Source of the DNA: SKPT01 sp040905445
Lineage (GTDB): Bacteria > Planctomycetota > Phycisphaerae > Phycisphaerales > Phycisphaeraceae
Assembly (NCBI GenBank): GCA_040905445.1
Contig: JBBDRN010000035.1
Location: 35,602-99,601, forward strand
DNA: 64,000 bases
Direction: 5' to 3'
Made by a program: the position numbers and the translations under genes. Below the pieces are notes generated by a model. It worked only from the letters and a program-made list of their open reading frames with translations, was not told where the DNA came from and did no database searches. The stretch's first letter is position 1. Each line of letters begins with the position of its first letter. Below, one piece after another: positions 1 through 8,452 of this stretch.

Positions 1-2
1 TC

Positions 3-1352
3 GTCTCGCCCGACAGCCTCCAGCCGCAGGCCGTCGCCGTCACGCGCATCGCCGACGTCAACGGCGCCACCGACCGGGGCGTCAATCGTGGCCACATCCG
101 CCTGACCGTCGACGGCCAAGCCACCACCGTCGACCTCACCGACGCCGACACACTCGGCGACGTGGTGAACCGCATCAACAGCGCCATCGATGCCGTCGAC
201 CCGACCGCCGGCCAGCTCGGGTTCGACGATCAGGGCTTCGAGCTCACCGCCAACGCCGGCCACACGATCACCATCGAGGACCCGACGGCCGGCACCACTG
301 CGCAGACGCTCGGCCTGCGCCTCGACGCCACCGCCGCCGCGGTCACCGGCCCCGGCGTCAACCCGCGCCTCGCCGACACCACGCGCCTCGCCGACCTCGG
401 CGTGCCCATCGACCTCGCCTCCGGCCTGACGATCACGCAGGGCGAGCACACGAAGGTCGCCGACTTCTCCGCCGCCCAGACCATCGAAGACCTCCGCAAC
501 ACCGTCGCCGACCTCAACCTCGGCGTCCGCCTGGAAATCAACGACGACGCCACGGGTCTCGCGCTTGTCAGCGAAGTCTCCGGCCTCGAGCTGTCCATCG
601 GCGAGAACGGCGGCACCACCGCCACCGACCTCGGCCTCCGCTCGCTCGGCGCCAACACCCGGCTGGATGATTTCCGCGGCGGGCTCGGCGTCGAGACCGT
701 CGCCGGCGAAACCGACATCGCCGTCACGCTTAAGAACGGCACGCGCTTTGAAGTCGATCTCGATGCCGTTCAGACCGTCGGCGAGCTCGCGGCCGCGCTC
801 GAGCAAGCTGCCGACGACGCGGGCCTGGCCATCCCCGGCGACTTCAACGTCGGCTTCGCCGCCACGGGCAACGGCATCGTCGTGGAGGACCACACCGCCG
901 GCGGCGACCCGTTCACCATTGAAAGCATCAACGCCGGCCAGGCCGCTGAACACCTCGGCCTCGCACAGGAAACGACGGGCAACACGATCGACTCCGGCGA
1001 TCAGGCGCAGGTGCGCGTGGAAAGCGTCTTCACGCACCTGATCGAATTGCGCGACGCACTTGAACGCAACGACGAGTCTGGCATCGCCGTTGCTGGTACT
1101 CATCTGGAAGATGATCTCGACAGCCTCGGGCTCGCCCGGGCGCGGGTTGGAATCCAGAGCCAGCGCGTCGACCAGGCCCGCGAACGACTCGAAGACCAGA
1201 CTTTGATTGATGAAGCCATGCTCAGCGAACTGCAGGACACTGACGTTGCCGAGGTCATCACCCGCTTTCTGCAACTCCAGCAGCAGCTCCAGGCCACGCT
1301 TCAGGCCGGGGCGCAAAACCTGCAGATGAGCTTCCTCGACTTCATGCGCTAA
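3..1352 (+). CDS. flgL: Flagellar hook-filament junction protein FlgL (5' end outside window)
   Basis: The reading frame is open from the first bases of the window, so the start lies upstream; 449 codons are visible. The last ~110 residues form the helical C-terminal domain shared by flagellins and FlgL (heptad-rich, ending LSFLDFMR). The visible middle contains at least three copies of the flagellin hook IN-type module (a beta hairpin followed by TLGDVVNRIN, TIEDLRNTV or TVGELAAAL), which is common in long FlgL and hook proteins. It stands directly before fliW-csrA-flagellin, the position flgL occupies in Bacillus. FlgL joins hook to filament outside the cell. It could instead be a second flagellin, since the diagnostic N-terminus is missing. 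A GC-rich hairpin follows the TAA stop. Confidence 0.75.
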   Translation, partial: VSPDSLQPQAVAVTRIADVNGATDRGVNRGHIRLTVDGQATTVDLTDADTLGDVVNRINSAIDAVDPTAGQLGFDDQGFELTANAGHTITIEDPTAGTTAQTLGLRLDATAAAVTGPGVNPRLADTTRLADLGVPIDLASGLTITQGEHTKVADFSAAQTIEDLRNTVADLNLGVRLEINDDATGLALVSEVSGLELSIGENGGTTATDLGLRSLGANTRLDDFRGGLGVETVAGETDIAVTLKNGTRFEVDLDAVQTVGELAAALEQAADDAGLAIPGDFNVGFAATGNGIVVEDHTAGGDPFTIESINAGQAAEHLGLAQETTGNTIDSGDQAQVRVESVFTHLIELRDALERNDESGIAVAGTHLEDDLDSLGLARARVGIQSQRVDQARERLEDQTLIDEAMLSELQDTDVAEVITRFLQLQQQLQATLQAGAQNLQMSFLDFMR

Positions 1353-1483
1353 CGGGCGCAATGCTTGCGCGGCGAACCGGGTCCACGGCCGACCCGACGC
1401 CTCGCCTTAAAGGCGGCAGGATGCCGCCGCCCCGCAAACGGGGTTGGTCAACAGGACGAATGGCCGGCTGAGGATATGGACTC

Positions 1484-1933
1484 ATGCGCATCGAAACGTC
1501 ACGATTTGGAACGCTCGATATCGACGGGGAGCGGACGCTCGAGTTCCCCCGCGGGCTGCTCGGGTTTGAACGCTACACGCGCTATGCCCTGCTCGAGGCC
1601 GGCGACGAGTCCTACTTCTGGTGGCTGCAGTCAACCGAGTCGCCCGAGCTCGCCTTCGTCGTCACCGACCCGGCGATGTTCGTGCCCACGTACCGCGTGC
1701 CGATCCACAGCGACCAGTGCCACGAGCTGGCGATCGACTCGCCGGAGCAGGCGCAGGTCTTCGTGATCGTCAACAAGCGCGGCGCGATGCTCACGGGCAA
1801 CCTTCAGGGTCCGCTCGTCGTCCACGTTCAGACGCGCATCGGCCAACAGCTCGTGCTCTCGGACCGTCGCTTCACCACCCGCGTGCCCCTCGTCGAGGTC
1901 GGCACGCCCCAGCTCCAGGCGGCGTCAGCCTGA
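1484..1933 (+). CDS. fliW: Flagellar assembly factor FliW
   Basis: The 149-residue product matches FliW in length and pattern: an N-terminal strand containing FGTLDID, then FPRGLLGFE, FWWLQS and a conserved FVVTDP segment. FliW binds free flagellin and, when flagellin is scarce, binds CsrA instead and relieves repression of flagellin translation. The gene lies between flgL and csrA, the order in which this regulatory module was described in Bacillus subtilis. The ATG is preceded by GAGG about ten bases upstream. The 130 bases before it hold GC-rich palindromes and no other gene. Confidence 0.93.
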   Translation: MRIETSRFGTLDIDGERTLEFPRGLLGFERYTRYALLEAGDESYFWWLQSTESPELAFVVTDPAMFVPTYRVPIHSDQCHELAIDSPEQAQVFVIVNKRGAMLTGNLQGPLVVHVQTRIGQQLVLSDRRFTTRVPLVEVGTPQLQAASA

Positions 1934-2002
1934 TCGCTGCCCGCCCCCCGGCGACGCACGGACGCGCCGCCGCCTGAATGCCTCCACGGAAGGAGCTGCT
2001 CC

Positions 2003-2281
2003 ATGTTGGTGCTGTCACGACAGCGCGACGAAACGATCATGATCGGCGACGATGTGGAAATCACCGTCGTCGACATTCGAGGCGACAAGGTGCGACTGGG
2101 CATCACCGCCCCGCGCCAGATCCAGGTCCACCGAAAGGAAGTCTACGACGCCATCCGACGCGAGAACGCCGAGGCCGCCGGCGTCGACGTTGAAGAACTC
2201 AACCTCGCCCGCGCCCAGGTGCGGGCCAACCGGAACCGTCCCGAAGGCCCCGCCAGCACCAACATTGACCCCGGCGCATGA
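2003..2281 (+). CDS. csrA: Carbon storage / translational regulator CsrA
   Basis: The product is 92 residues. The first ~60 are canonical CsrA (MLVLSR start, then ETIMIGDDVEITV, VRLGITAP and VHRKEVY), which forms the dimeric beta-barrel that binds GGA motifs in mRNA hairpins. The tail after residue 60 is longer than in E. coli CsrA (61 aa) and polar. A strong GGAAGGAG lies seven bases before the ATG. It sits 69 bases downstream of fliW and 54 bases upstream of flagellin, so the three probably share a transcript. The likely target is the hairpin in front of the flagellin gene. Confidence 0.96.
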   Translation: MLVLSRQRDETIMIGDDVEITVVDIRGDKVRLGITAPRQIQVHRKEVYDAIRRENAEAAGVDVEELNLARAQVRANRNRPEGPASTNIDPGA

Positions 2282-2314
2282 GCCGGGCATCCAGGCCCTT
2301 GAAAGCCATCCGCT

Positions 2315-2334
2315 GACAATCAAGGAGGATTGTC
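2315..2334 (+). promoter_or_regulatory. Perfect hairpin over the flagellin ribosome binding site, probable CsrA site
   Basis: GACAATC and GATTGTC form a perfect 7-bp stem that holds the hexaloop AAGGAG. The loop is most of the Shine-Dalgarno sequence of the flagellin gene, whose ATG is at 2336. A GGA in the loop of a short stem is the known high-affinity CsrA target. In Bacillus hag mRNA the decisive CsrA site also covers the Shine-Dalgarno. CsrA binding here would block ribosome access. The structure is directly visible; CsrA binding is inferred. Confidence 0.8.
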
Positions 2335-2335
2335 C

Positions 2336-3817
2336 ATGTCACAGATCAACACCAACGTTGCCGCACTGATCGCCCAGCACAACCTCGGACGCGCCAACCA
2401 GGACATGTCCGTCCGGCTCGAGCGCCTCGCCACGGGGCTGCGCATCAACCGCGGCGCCGACGACCCCGCCGGACTCATCGTCTCCGAACGCCTGCGCGCC
2501 GAAGTCTCGGGCATCGGCAAGGCGATCGACAACATCGAGCGCGCCGCCAACGTCATCGCCACCGGCGAGGCGTCGCTGCAGGAGGTCAACGACCTGCTCA
2601 ACGACCTCAAGGGCCTCGTCATCGAAGCCGCCAACACCGGCGCCTTCTCCAACGAGGAGGTCGAGGCCAACCAGCTCCAGATCGACTCGGCCATCGACTC
2701 GATCAAGCGCATCGCCGACACCACCAGCTTCGCGGGCCTGAACCTGCTCGACGGGTCGCTCGGGTACATCACCGAGGACATCGTCACCTCGCAGATGACC
2801 GACGTGAACGTCTACAGCGCGCGCTTCGGCAACAACGACCAGATCCCGGTCAACGTCGAAGTGCTCAACTCCGCCCAGCGCGCCGACCTCTTCTGGCCGG
2901 GTGACGCCGACGGCACCAGCGCCGGCTCGCTCACCGAGTCGATCACCTTCGAGATCGAGGGCAACACCGGCACCGAGGTCTTCAGCTTCGCCTCCGGCAC
3001 CGCGCTCTCCGCCGTCGCGTTCGCCATCAACAACGTCTCCGACGCCACCGGCGTCCAGGCCGGGCTCGTCGACGCCGCTGACCCGACCAGCGGCATGACC
3101 TTCACCAGCGTCAACTTCGGCTCCGACGCCTACGTCAGCGTCAGCGTCATCGAAGGCGGCGAGGACTTCCAGACCTACGACGCCCCCGCCGGCGCCGCCG
3201 CGCTGCGGCAGAACGGCCAGGACGTGCTCGCGCTCGTCAACGGCAACCTCGCGCTCGGCAAGGGCCTGGACGTCTCAGTCCGCACCGGGTCGCTCGATAT
3301 GGCCCTGACCATGACCTCCGCCGCCGCCCAGACACTCAACCAGACGTTCACCTTCAACATCGCCGGCGGCGGCGCGACCTACCAGATCGGGCCGCAGGTC
3401 AACACCCAGCAGCAGGCGAGCTTCGGCATCGGGTCCGTCGCGCCCAGCCGACTCGGCAACAGCATCGTCGGCTTCCTCTCCTCGCTGCAGTCCGGCGGCG
3501 CCAACGCCCTGACCTCCGGCGACGATACGCGCGAGCAGGCCCAGAACGCCGCCGCCATCATCGACGCGTCGATCGACCAGATCTCCACCCTCCGAGGCCG
3601 ACTCGGCGCATTTGAACGCAACACGCTCCAGACGACCATGCGAAGCTCGCAGATCGCCCTCGAGAACCTCACCGCCGCGGAGAGTTCCATCCGAGACGCC
3701 GACTTCGCCCGGGAGACGTCGCAGTTGACCCGCGCCCAGATCCTCCAGCAGGCAGGCACGCAGACATTGAGCATCGCCAACGAAAACGCCGCGAACGTCC
3801 TGGCCCTGCTGCAATAG
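2336..3817 (+). CDS. fliC: Flagellin
   Basis: The 493-residue product has the conserved flagellin ends. The N-terminal ~140 residues contain INTNVAAL, RLATGLRIN and the DDPAGL signature. The C-terminal ~95 residues contain SSIRDADFA and end in NVLALLQ. The middle is variable and contains a flagellin hook IN-like module around residues 200-260. ATG at 2336 is chosen because AAGGAGG lies seven bases upstream; an in-frame TTG at 2330 is only one base from that site. The protein is exported by the flagellar type III system and polymerises into the filament. Translation is probably controlled by CsrA/FliW through the leader hairpin. The TAG stop is followed by a 149-bp repeat element. Confidence 0.95.
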   Translation: MSQINTNVAALIAQHNLGRANQDMSVRLERLATGLRINRGADDPAGLIVSERLRAEVSGIGKAIDNIERAANVIATGEASLQEVNDLLNDLKGLVIEAANTGAFSNEEVEANQLQIDSAIDSIKRIADTTSFAGLNLLDGSLGYITEDIVTSQMTDVNVYSARFGNNDQIPVNVEVLNSAQRADLFWPGDADGTSAGSLTESITFEIEGNTGTEVFSFASGTALSAVAFAINNVSDATGVQAGLVDAADPTSGMTFTSVNFGSDAYVSVSVIEGGEDFQTYDAPAGAAALRQNGQDVLALVNGNLALGKGLDVSVRTGSLDMALTMTSAAAQTLNQTFTFNIAGGGATYQIGPQVNTQQQASFGIGSVAPSRLGNSIVGFLSSLQSGGANALTSGDDTREQAQNAAAIIDASIDQISTLRGRLGAFERNTLQTTMRSSQIALENLTAAESSIRDADFARETSQLTRAQILQQAGTQTLSIANENAANVLALLQ

Positions 3818-3840
3818 AGGCCGCGGTAGCGGTTAGCCGT

Positions 3841-3989
3841 TGGAGCGCCTTCAACCCACTCGTCGCGGGTGTGAGGCCACGGACAAGCGGCGTCCGCGGA
3901 GCTTGTCCGTGCGGTTTGCAACCAACACCGGCAAGGCCGAGGACGGCCTTGTCAGTAGCGCCCACGACAGTTGGATGGAACGCGCTCCA
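3841..3989. repeat. 149-bp double-hairpin element with terminal inverted repeats, copy A (family R1)
   Basis: The element begins TGGAGCGCCTTCAACCCA and ends with the imperfect inverse, giving terminal inverted repeats of about 31 bp. Inside are two hairpins, one on GGACAAGC/GCTTGTCC and one on the GGCAAGGCCG/CGGCCTTGTC arms. It matches 14097-14245 in length and layout, with degenerate or deleted copies at 23213-23345 and 32952-33042. There is no coding capacity. It occupies the gap between flagellin and a convergent oxidoreductase gene. Confidence 0.8.
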
Positions 3990-4027
3990 GGTTCTGTCTG
4001 ATGGATCATCTGGCGGGGTGCCACACC

Positions 4028-5161
4028 TCACACCACCTCCGCCGCCTCACCCAGTTCCACCTCGCGTCCGCCCGCTTCGGCGGAGCGGTAGATCCCGTCG
4101 AGCATCTGCTGCACCATCAGCCCGTGCTCCGCCGGCGCGAGCGTCGGCGTGTCGTGCAGCACGTGGTTCACGAAGTTGCGCAGCTTGAGGTCGAACAGGC
4201 TCCCAAAGTCGCCTTTGCCCGCGAGGAAGCCCGGCTGGATGTTGACCATGTGCCCGAGCTGGTCGGTAAAGATCCGCGGCTCGGCCCAGGTGCACCCGCC
4301 CTTTTCGCCCATGAGCTGGAAGTCCCACACCGTCTTCTCGATGTGCCCGGCGAACATCGACTCGACGTGCAGCACCGCGCCGTTCTCGAAGCGGATGTGC
4401 CCGACCGCCAGGTCCTCGACCGTGTACGTCTTGTGGTCCCAGTCCGGCCACTGGCTGATCGTGGTCGACGGCCGATCGCCGATGTCCGTCCACGTCGAGC
4501 CCACCGCCGCGACCGGGCGGGGGGACCCCATCACGAAGTGCGCCACCTCCAACACGTGCACGCCGATGTCGATCAGCGGCCCGCCGCCCTGCAGCTCCTT
4601 GCGGCCGAACACGCCCCAGTTCGGGATGCCGCGTCGGCGCAGCGCCTGGATGCGCCCGAAGCGGATCTCGCCGAACACGCCGTCGTCATACGCCCGCTTC
4701 AGGTAGCTCGTGGCGGGGTGGAACCGGCTTTGAAACCCGATCACGAGCTTGCGGTCCGCCGCCTTCGCCGCGTCGATCATCGCCTGCACCTGCTCGGCGT
4801 TCATCGCCATCGGCTTCTCGACGATCACGTGCGCCCCGGCGCCGCTGGCCGCGATCGACGCCGGCGCGTGCACCCCGTTGGGCGTGCAGACATCAACGGC
4901 GTCCGGCTCGACCTTCTCCAGCATCTGCTCGTAGTCGGTGAAGAGTTGCGACTTCTCGAAGCCAAACTCCTCGGCATGCTTGGCCAGCGCGGCTTCGCTG
5001 ATGTCGGCGAGGGCGACGATCTCGACGTCGGGCATCTTGCGCAAGGCGCGGATGTGCGTACCCGCGATGCCGCCGGCGCCGATGAACGCCAGGCGCAGCT
5101 TCCTGGTTGCCGTGGACGATTTGGATGTGGAGGTCGCGGGGTTGGCGGGGGTGGTGGCCAT
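4028..5161 (-). CDS. Gfo/Idh/MocA-family NAD(P)-dependent oxidoreductase
   Basis: The 377-residue product has an N-terminal Rossmann fold (LAFIGAGGIAGTH near residue 25), the family's EKPMAMN motif near residue 118, and a C-terminal alpha/beta domain with GGGPLIDIGVH. These enzymes oxidise or epimerise sugars and cyclitols using a tightly held nicotinamide cofactor; the substrate cannot be read from the sequence. The first ~22 residues are a Thr/Ser-rich low-complexity stretch rather than a clear signal peptide. It is the last gene of a minus-strand run nagB-nagA-this gene, which suggests an amino-sugar or related substrate. Confidence 0.88.
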   Translation of the reverse strand: MATTPANPATSTSKSSTATRKLRLAFIGAGGIAGTHIRALRKMPDVEIVALADISEAALAKHAEEFGFEKSQLFTDYEQMLEKVEPDAVDVCTPNGVHAPASIAASGAGAHVIVEKPMAMNAEQVQAMIDAAKAADRKLVIGFQSRFHPATSYLKRAYDDGVFGEIRFGRIQALRRRGIPNWGVFGRKELQGGGPLIDIGVHVLEVAHFVMGSPRPVAAVGSTWTDIGDRPSTTISQWPDWDHKTYTVEDLAVGHIRFENGAVLHVESMFAGHIEKTVWDFQLMGEKGGCTWAEPRIFTDQLGHMVNIQPGFLAGKGDFGSLFDLKLRNFVNHVLHDTPTLAPAEHGLMVQQMLDGIYRSAEAGGREVELGEAAEVV

Positions 5162-5194
5162 CGGTGGCGTGCTCCGGGAGGGGTATTTCGAGGA

Positions 5195-6136
5195 TCATGC
5201 CGCGGCGATGGTCAGCCCGATCGCATCGGCGGGGTTGTCGCGCGTCAGTTGCAGAATCTGTGGCGGCGTCAGGCCCAGGCCCTGCCGCAGGTTCGCCGCC
5301 GCCTGCGGCATCGTCATCGCGGAGCCCACGAGGTGCGCCTTGCCCGGCGCCCAGGCGACGAGGTCCTCGCCCACCTCGACCTCCCAGCGCCCCAGGCGAT
5401 GCACGCCCGCCCCCAGCCCGGCGGCCGCCATCGCGTCCGTCACGACGAAGCAGCGCTCGAGCCCGGCGAGGCGCAGGTAGTTGCCCAGCGCCACGAGCGG
5501 CACGTGCACACCGTCGGCGATGAACCCGAGGCGGAGCTTGGCCGCGCGACTGAGCGCCCGCTGGACGATGTTGTCATGCCGGTCCATCTGCCGCGGACAG
5601 CCGTTGCCCAGGTGGGTGAACATGGCGAGGCCGACATCGATGGCCGCGTCAAGCTGCTCGAGGGTTGGATCGCAATGTCCCGCCGAGACGGTGATGCCCT
5701 CGCGCACCAGCATGCGTGTGGTCGCCAGGCCCGGGTCGCACTCGGGCGCGAGCGTGACGATGCGCGTCAGCCCGCCCGCCGCGTCGAGCAGCCGCTTCAT
5801 CGCGTCGACGTCCGCGGGCTGGATCGCGTCGGCAGGATGCGCCCCGCGATAGCCGTCGAGCGGACTGAGGAAGGGCCCCTCGATGTGCACGGCCGTGATG
5901 AGCTGTCGGGCGAGGTCATCCTGCACGCGCAGCTCGACGAGCCGCGCCAGCCGCGCCGCCATCTTGTCGAGGTGCTCGGTCACGATCGTCGGCAGGAAGC
6001 TCGCCACCCCCGCCGCCGCGAGCGCCTCGCACGCCCGGTGAAAGTCCTCGCTGCTCAGCGCGTCCTGATTGAAGTCGACGCCGGCGTAGCCGTTGACCTG
6101 CACGTCGATGTAGCCGGGGGTGGGGGAGGATGTCAT
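5195..6136 (-). CDS. nagA: N-acetylglucosamine-6-phosphate deacetylase, short form
   Basis: The product is a TIM-barrel amidohydrolase with the NagA signatures HIEGPFLS (metal Glu), SAGH and FTHLGNG (metal His residues) and VTDAM (catalytic Asp). It removes acetate from GlcNAc-6-P to give glucosamine-6-P for NagB, which is encoded just upstream. At 313 residues it is shorter than the usual ~380. The protein starts at the first barrel strand (YIDVQVNGYAGVDF), so the N-terminal part of the beta-sandwich domain seen in E. coli NagA is absent. No in-frame upstream extension is apparent. Thirty-three bases separate it from the downstream oxidoreductase gene. Confidence 0.88.
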   Translation of the reverse strand: MTSSPTPGYIDVQVNGYAGVDFNQDALSSEDFHRACEALAAAGVASFLPTIVTEHLDKMAARLARLVELRVQDDLARQLITAVHIEGPFLSPLDGYRGAHPADAIQPADVDAMKRLLDAAGGLTRIVTLAPECDPGLATTRMLVREGITVSAGHCDPTLEQLDAAIDVGLAMFTHLGNGCPRQMDRHDNIVQRALSRAAKLRLGFIADGVHVPLVALGNYLRLAGLERCFVVTDAMAAAGLGAGVHRLGRWEVEVGEDLVAWAPGKAHLVGSAMTMPQAAANLRQGLGLTPPQILQLTRDNPADAIGLTIAAA

Positions 6137-6177
6137 GGCTGCTTGTTGATTTCGCGGCGAGCGTCGGGGTCAGTCGT

Positions 6178-6224
6178 GGGGTGGATAGAACGAAGCGATG
6201 GCTTCGCTCGACCCACCCCGCATC
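6178..6224. repeat. Inverted repeat between nagB and nagA
   Basis: GGGGTGG and CCACCCC bracket GAAGCGA/TCGCTTC-type arms, giving an interrupted palindrome of about 45 bp. It lies in the roughly 100-base gap between the two nag genes. It could act as an mRNA processing or stabilising hairpin in the operon. Confidence 0.55.
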
Positions 6225-6237
6225 GGAGAACGCGCGC

Positions 6238-7002
6238 TTAGGCGCGGGTTGCGGCTGTGGATTGTTTGAGCAGCGACGCCGCCGGCCCATCCACGTGCAG
6301 CTCGGTGTTCGCGTGCTGCTGCAGGATCGACGCCGGCACGTCGGGCGTCACGGCTCCCTCGACGCTGTTGCGCACGGCCTCGGCCTTACGCTCGTCGGGC
6401 ACGCTCACGACGATCAGCCGGCTCTTCATGATCTGCTTGACGCTCATCGACACCGCCTCGGTCGGCACGTCCTCCATCCCCTTGAACCACCCTTCGCCGA
6501 CCTGCTGCCGCCTGCACGCCTCGTCGAGCTTCACGACGATGTAGGGCTCGTCTGTGTCGAAGTCGGCGGGCGGATCGTTGAACGCCAGGTGCCCGTTCTC
6601 GCCGATGCCGACCATCGCCACGTCGATCTCATGATCTCGGATGATCGCGCTGACCCGCCGGGCCTCGTCGCGCGGGTCGTTCTGCTCGAGGTCGAGGTAG
6701 TGGAACGCCGCGACGGGCAGCGGAAGCTGGCTGTGGAAGCGGTCCCAGAGGTACAGCCGGAAGCTCGCCGGATGGGTGATCGCGATGCCCGCGTATTCGT
6801 CGAGGTGGAAGACCGTCACGCGATCCCACCGAACGTCGGGCGCGGCCGCGAGCTGCGCCAGCGTGTCGAACTGGCTCGCCCCGGTCGCCACGATCACGCT
6901 CGCGCGGCCGCGCGCCGCGATCGCCTGCCGAATCGCCTCCGCCCCCTGCGCCGCCGCCGCCCGCCCCAGCGCCGGCTTGCTCTCATGCACATGCAGCTTC
7001 AT
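6238..7002 (-). CDS. nagB: Glucosamine-6-phosphate deaminase/isomerase family protein NagB
   Basis: The start ATG at 7002 has GGAGGG eight bases upstream; the frame stays open beyond it, but that part is low-quality GC-rich sequence. The 254-residue product has the NagB pattern: ATGASQ (phosphate loop, residues ~40), FHLDEYAG (catalytic Asp), GIGENGHLAFNDPP, and a late SVPDERKAEAVRN. NagB converts glucosamine-6-P to fructose-6-P and ammonia. It is followed by nagA and the Gfo/Idh gene on the same strand. Confidence 0.9.
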   Translation of the reverse strand: MKLHVHESKPALGRAAAAQGAEAIRQAIAARGRASVIVATGASQFDTLAQLAAAPDVRWDRVTVFHLDEYAGIAITHPASFRLYLWDRFHSQLPLPVAAFHYLDLEQNDPRDEARRVSAIIRDHEIDVAMVGIGENGHLAFNDPPADFDTDEPYIVVKLDEACRRQQVGEGWFKGMEDVPTEAVSMSVKQIMKSRLIVVSVPDERKAEAVRNSVEGAVTPDVPASILQQHANTELHVDGPAASLLKQSTAATRA

Positions 7003-7082
7003 CGCGATGGCCCTCCGATCGATGGTAAAACGCCCGCCAGTATACCACTTCGGCGTCGCCCATCCACGCTCCCGCCGAAACG

Positions 7083-7178
7083 GCGTGCCACGGGGCGCTT
7101 GCCCACCACTGCCCGGGCGCCAGACGCGCCCACGCGCCCCGGGGCGGACGAGCCGCCAGGGGCACCACCCCGTGATGT
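7083..7178. repeat. Degenerate palindromic element, family R3
   Basis: GTGCCACGGGGCGCTTGCCC at one end and GCCGCCAGGGGCAC at the other form inverted ends around GCGCCAGACGCGC-type inner palindromes. The layout resembles the cleaner copy at 31491-31596. It fills much of the gap between the creatininase-family gene and nagB. Confidence 0.5.
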
Positions 7179-7190
7179 CATCGCGCGGAC

Positions 7191-7943
7191 CTAATCCTCC
7201 AGCGTCGCGAGGTGCACCATCACCCGCGCCAAGGCCTGCGTCACCTCGTCGAAGAAGGCCTGCCCCTTGGCCGCCGTCGCCTGCCGCGGATCGCCCGAGC
7301 CGGTGTCCGGATGCACGCGTGACCACGGCCGGGGCGCCCAGACGCCCGGCTGGGCCACGGCGTCCAGTTCCCACGCCCGCCGCTGGCCCGGCCCGGCCTC
7401 GCCCAGCTCCACCAGCTCCGGCGAAACGTGCAGCAGGAAGCTCGTCTCCAGCTCCCCGGCGTGATCGCCCGGCTCATCAAAGATCGCCGCCACGCGCTCC
7501 GGCAGCATCTGCCAGAAATTCGCCAGCACGATCAGTGCGTCGTACCGCGCCTGGATATCGCGAATGATCGGCTTGTGCTCGTTGCCCCCGTGAGCGTTGA
7601 TGATCAGCAGGCGGCGGACCCCCTGCTGACACAGGCTGCGCGTCACGTCGTCGAGGATCGCGGTCGCCGTCGCCGTGGTGATGCTGATCGTGGCGACCTG
7701 GTCGAGCTGGGCCTCGTTGTTGCCGAACGGAATCGCCGGCAGCACCACCACCCGCGCCCCCTCCGCGTCCGCCAGCCCCGCCGCGTCCCGCGCCAGCGAC
7801 GTCGCCTGCAGCGTGTCCGTGCCGTGCGGGAGATGGTAGTTATGCGCCTCCGTCGCCCCCCAGGGCAGGACCGCCAGCGTCGGGGCGTGGTCACTCAATT
7901 GACGGTAGTTCGCCTCATCCAGCAGGTAATGGCGCGGCGGCAC
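7191..7943 (-). CDS. Creatininase-family amidohydrolase
   Basis: GTG at 7943 is the preferred start: AAGGAG lies six bases upstream, and the frame upstream of it is repeat-derived. The 250-residue product carries the creatininase signatures LPWGATEAHNYHLPHGTD (metal Glu and His, ~residue 35) and INAHGGNEH (~residue 115), then ELETS with another metal ligand. The family includes creatinine amidohydrolase and enzymes of riboflavin/F420 and mycofactocin metabolism. The actual substrate is unknown. It is transcribed towards nagB, perhaps in the same operon although repeats lie between. Confidence 0.87.
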   Translation of the reverse strand: MPPRHYLLDEANYRQLSDHAPTLAVLPWGATEAHNYHLPHGTDTLQATSLARDAAGLADAEGARVVVLPAIPFGNNEAQLDQVATISITTATATAILDDVTRSLCQQGVRRLLIINAHGGNEHKPIIRDIQARYDALIVLANFWQMLPERVAAIFDEPGDHAGELETSFLLHVSPELVELGEAGPGQRRAWELDAVAQPGVWAPRPWSRVHPDTGSGDPRQATAAKGQAFFDEVTQALARVMVHLATLED

Positions 7944-7983
7944 AGCAAGCTCCTTCAAGTACAGCGACCCTCGATCCCCCCAC

Positions 7984-8047
7984 CCGACACACCCCGAAGC
8001 CGGGGTGGCACGGCCTGGCAAAAAGGGCAAGCCGTGCTCCTCCCCGA
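7984..8047. repeat. Inverted repeat with A-rich loop
   Basis: GGGGTGGCACGGC pairs with GCCGTGCTCCTCCCC around a loop containing AAAAAGGG. It lies upstream of the creatininase-family gene and downstream of nothing on the other strand. It may be a mobile palindrome rather than a terminator. Confidence 0.5.
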
Positions 8048-8119
8048 CATAGCCTAACGCCCGGCGCGCGGGCAAGCCCCTTGCGGCCTCGCGAGACGCA
8101 CCGCCCGCCGACGCCCGGC

Positions 8120-8148
8120 TTGGGCGGGCATAGAAGATCATTTATAAA
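8120..8148 (+). promoter_or_regulatory. Possible sigma-70-type promoter in an AT-rich island
   Basis: TTGGGC (8120-8125) and TATAAA (8143-8148) are 17 bases apart, inside the only strongly AT-rich stretch of this neighbourhood (8131-8172). It would drive the secreted protein gene at 8453 with a leader of about 300 bases. That leader (8150-8452) contains GC-rich hairpins but no riboswitch I recognise. This is a pattern match only. Confidence 0.35.
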
Positions 8149-8452
8149 TATCGTCTATAGAAATGCATATAGGCGCTCGCGTGTGACGCCGGACCGATTC
8201 ACACCGCGCGCCATGAGCCACGCCCCAACGTGCCCGCGGCACACCGCGTACAATGGGTGCGTGCCCAGGCCTCGCCTCGGGCACTCCCGCCCCCGCGCCT
8301 CGGGCCCGGCAGCGTTGCCGGACCATCAGGCGCCTTCGCCCCGGGCCTTGCCCGACCACGGCGTCCGGGCCTACCCTCAGTCAGGCTCAACTGGCACGGC
8401 AGGCCCGGACGCGCACGTATCGTCGCGCTCGGCTTATCCAGGAGGCTCTCGC

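Noticed and set aside
2330..2335. TTG start two codons before the flagellin ATG
   Set aside because: It is one base from the AAGGAGG site; ATG at 2336 has proper spacing and gives the normal flagellin N-terminus.
3971..6241. 756-codon plus-strand frame opposite the oxidoreductase/nagA genes
   Set aside because: It is the antisense shadow of two well-supported genes; its product is His/Arg/Ala-rich without domains, as expected from GC-rich DNA.
7003..7374. N-terminal extension of nagB
   Set aside because: The sequence derives from the R3 repeat and overlaps the creatininase gene; GGAGGG marks the ATG at 7002.
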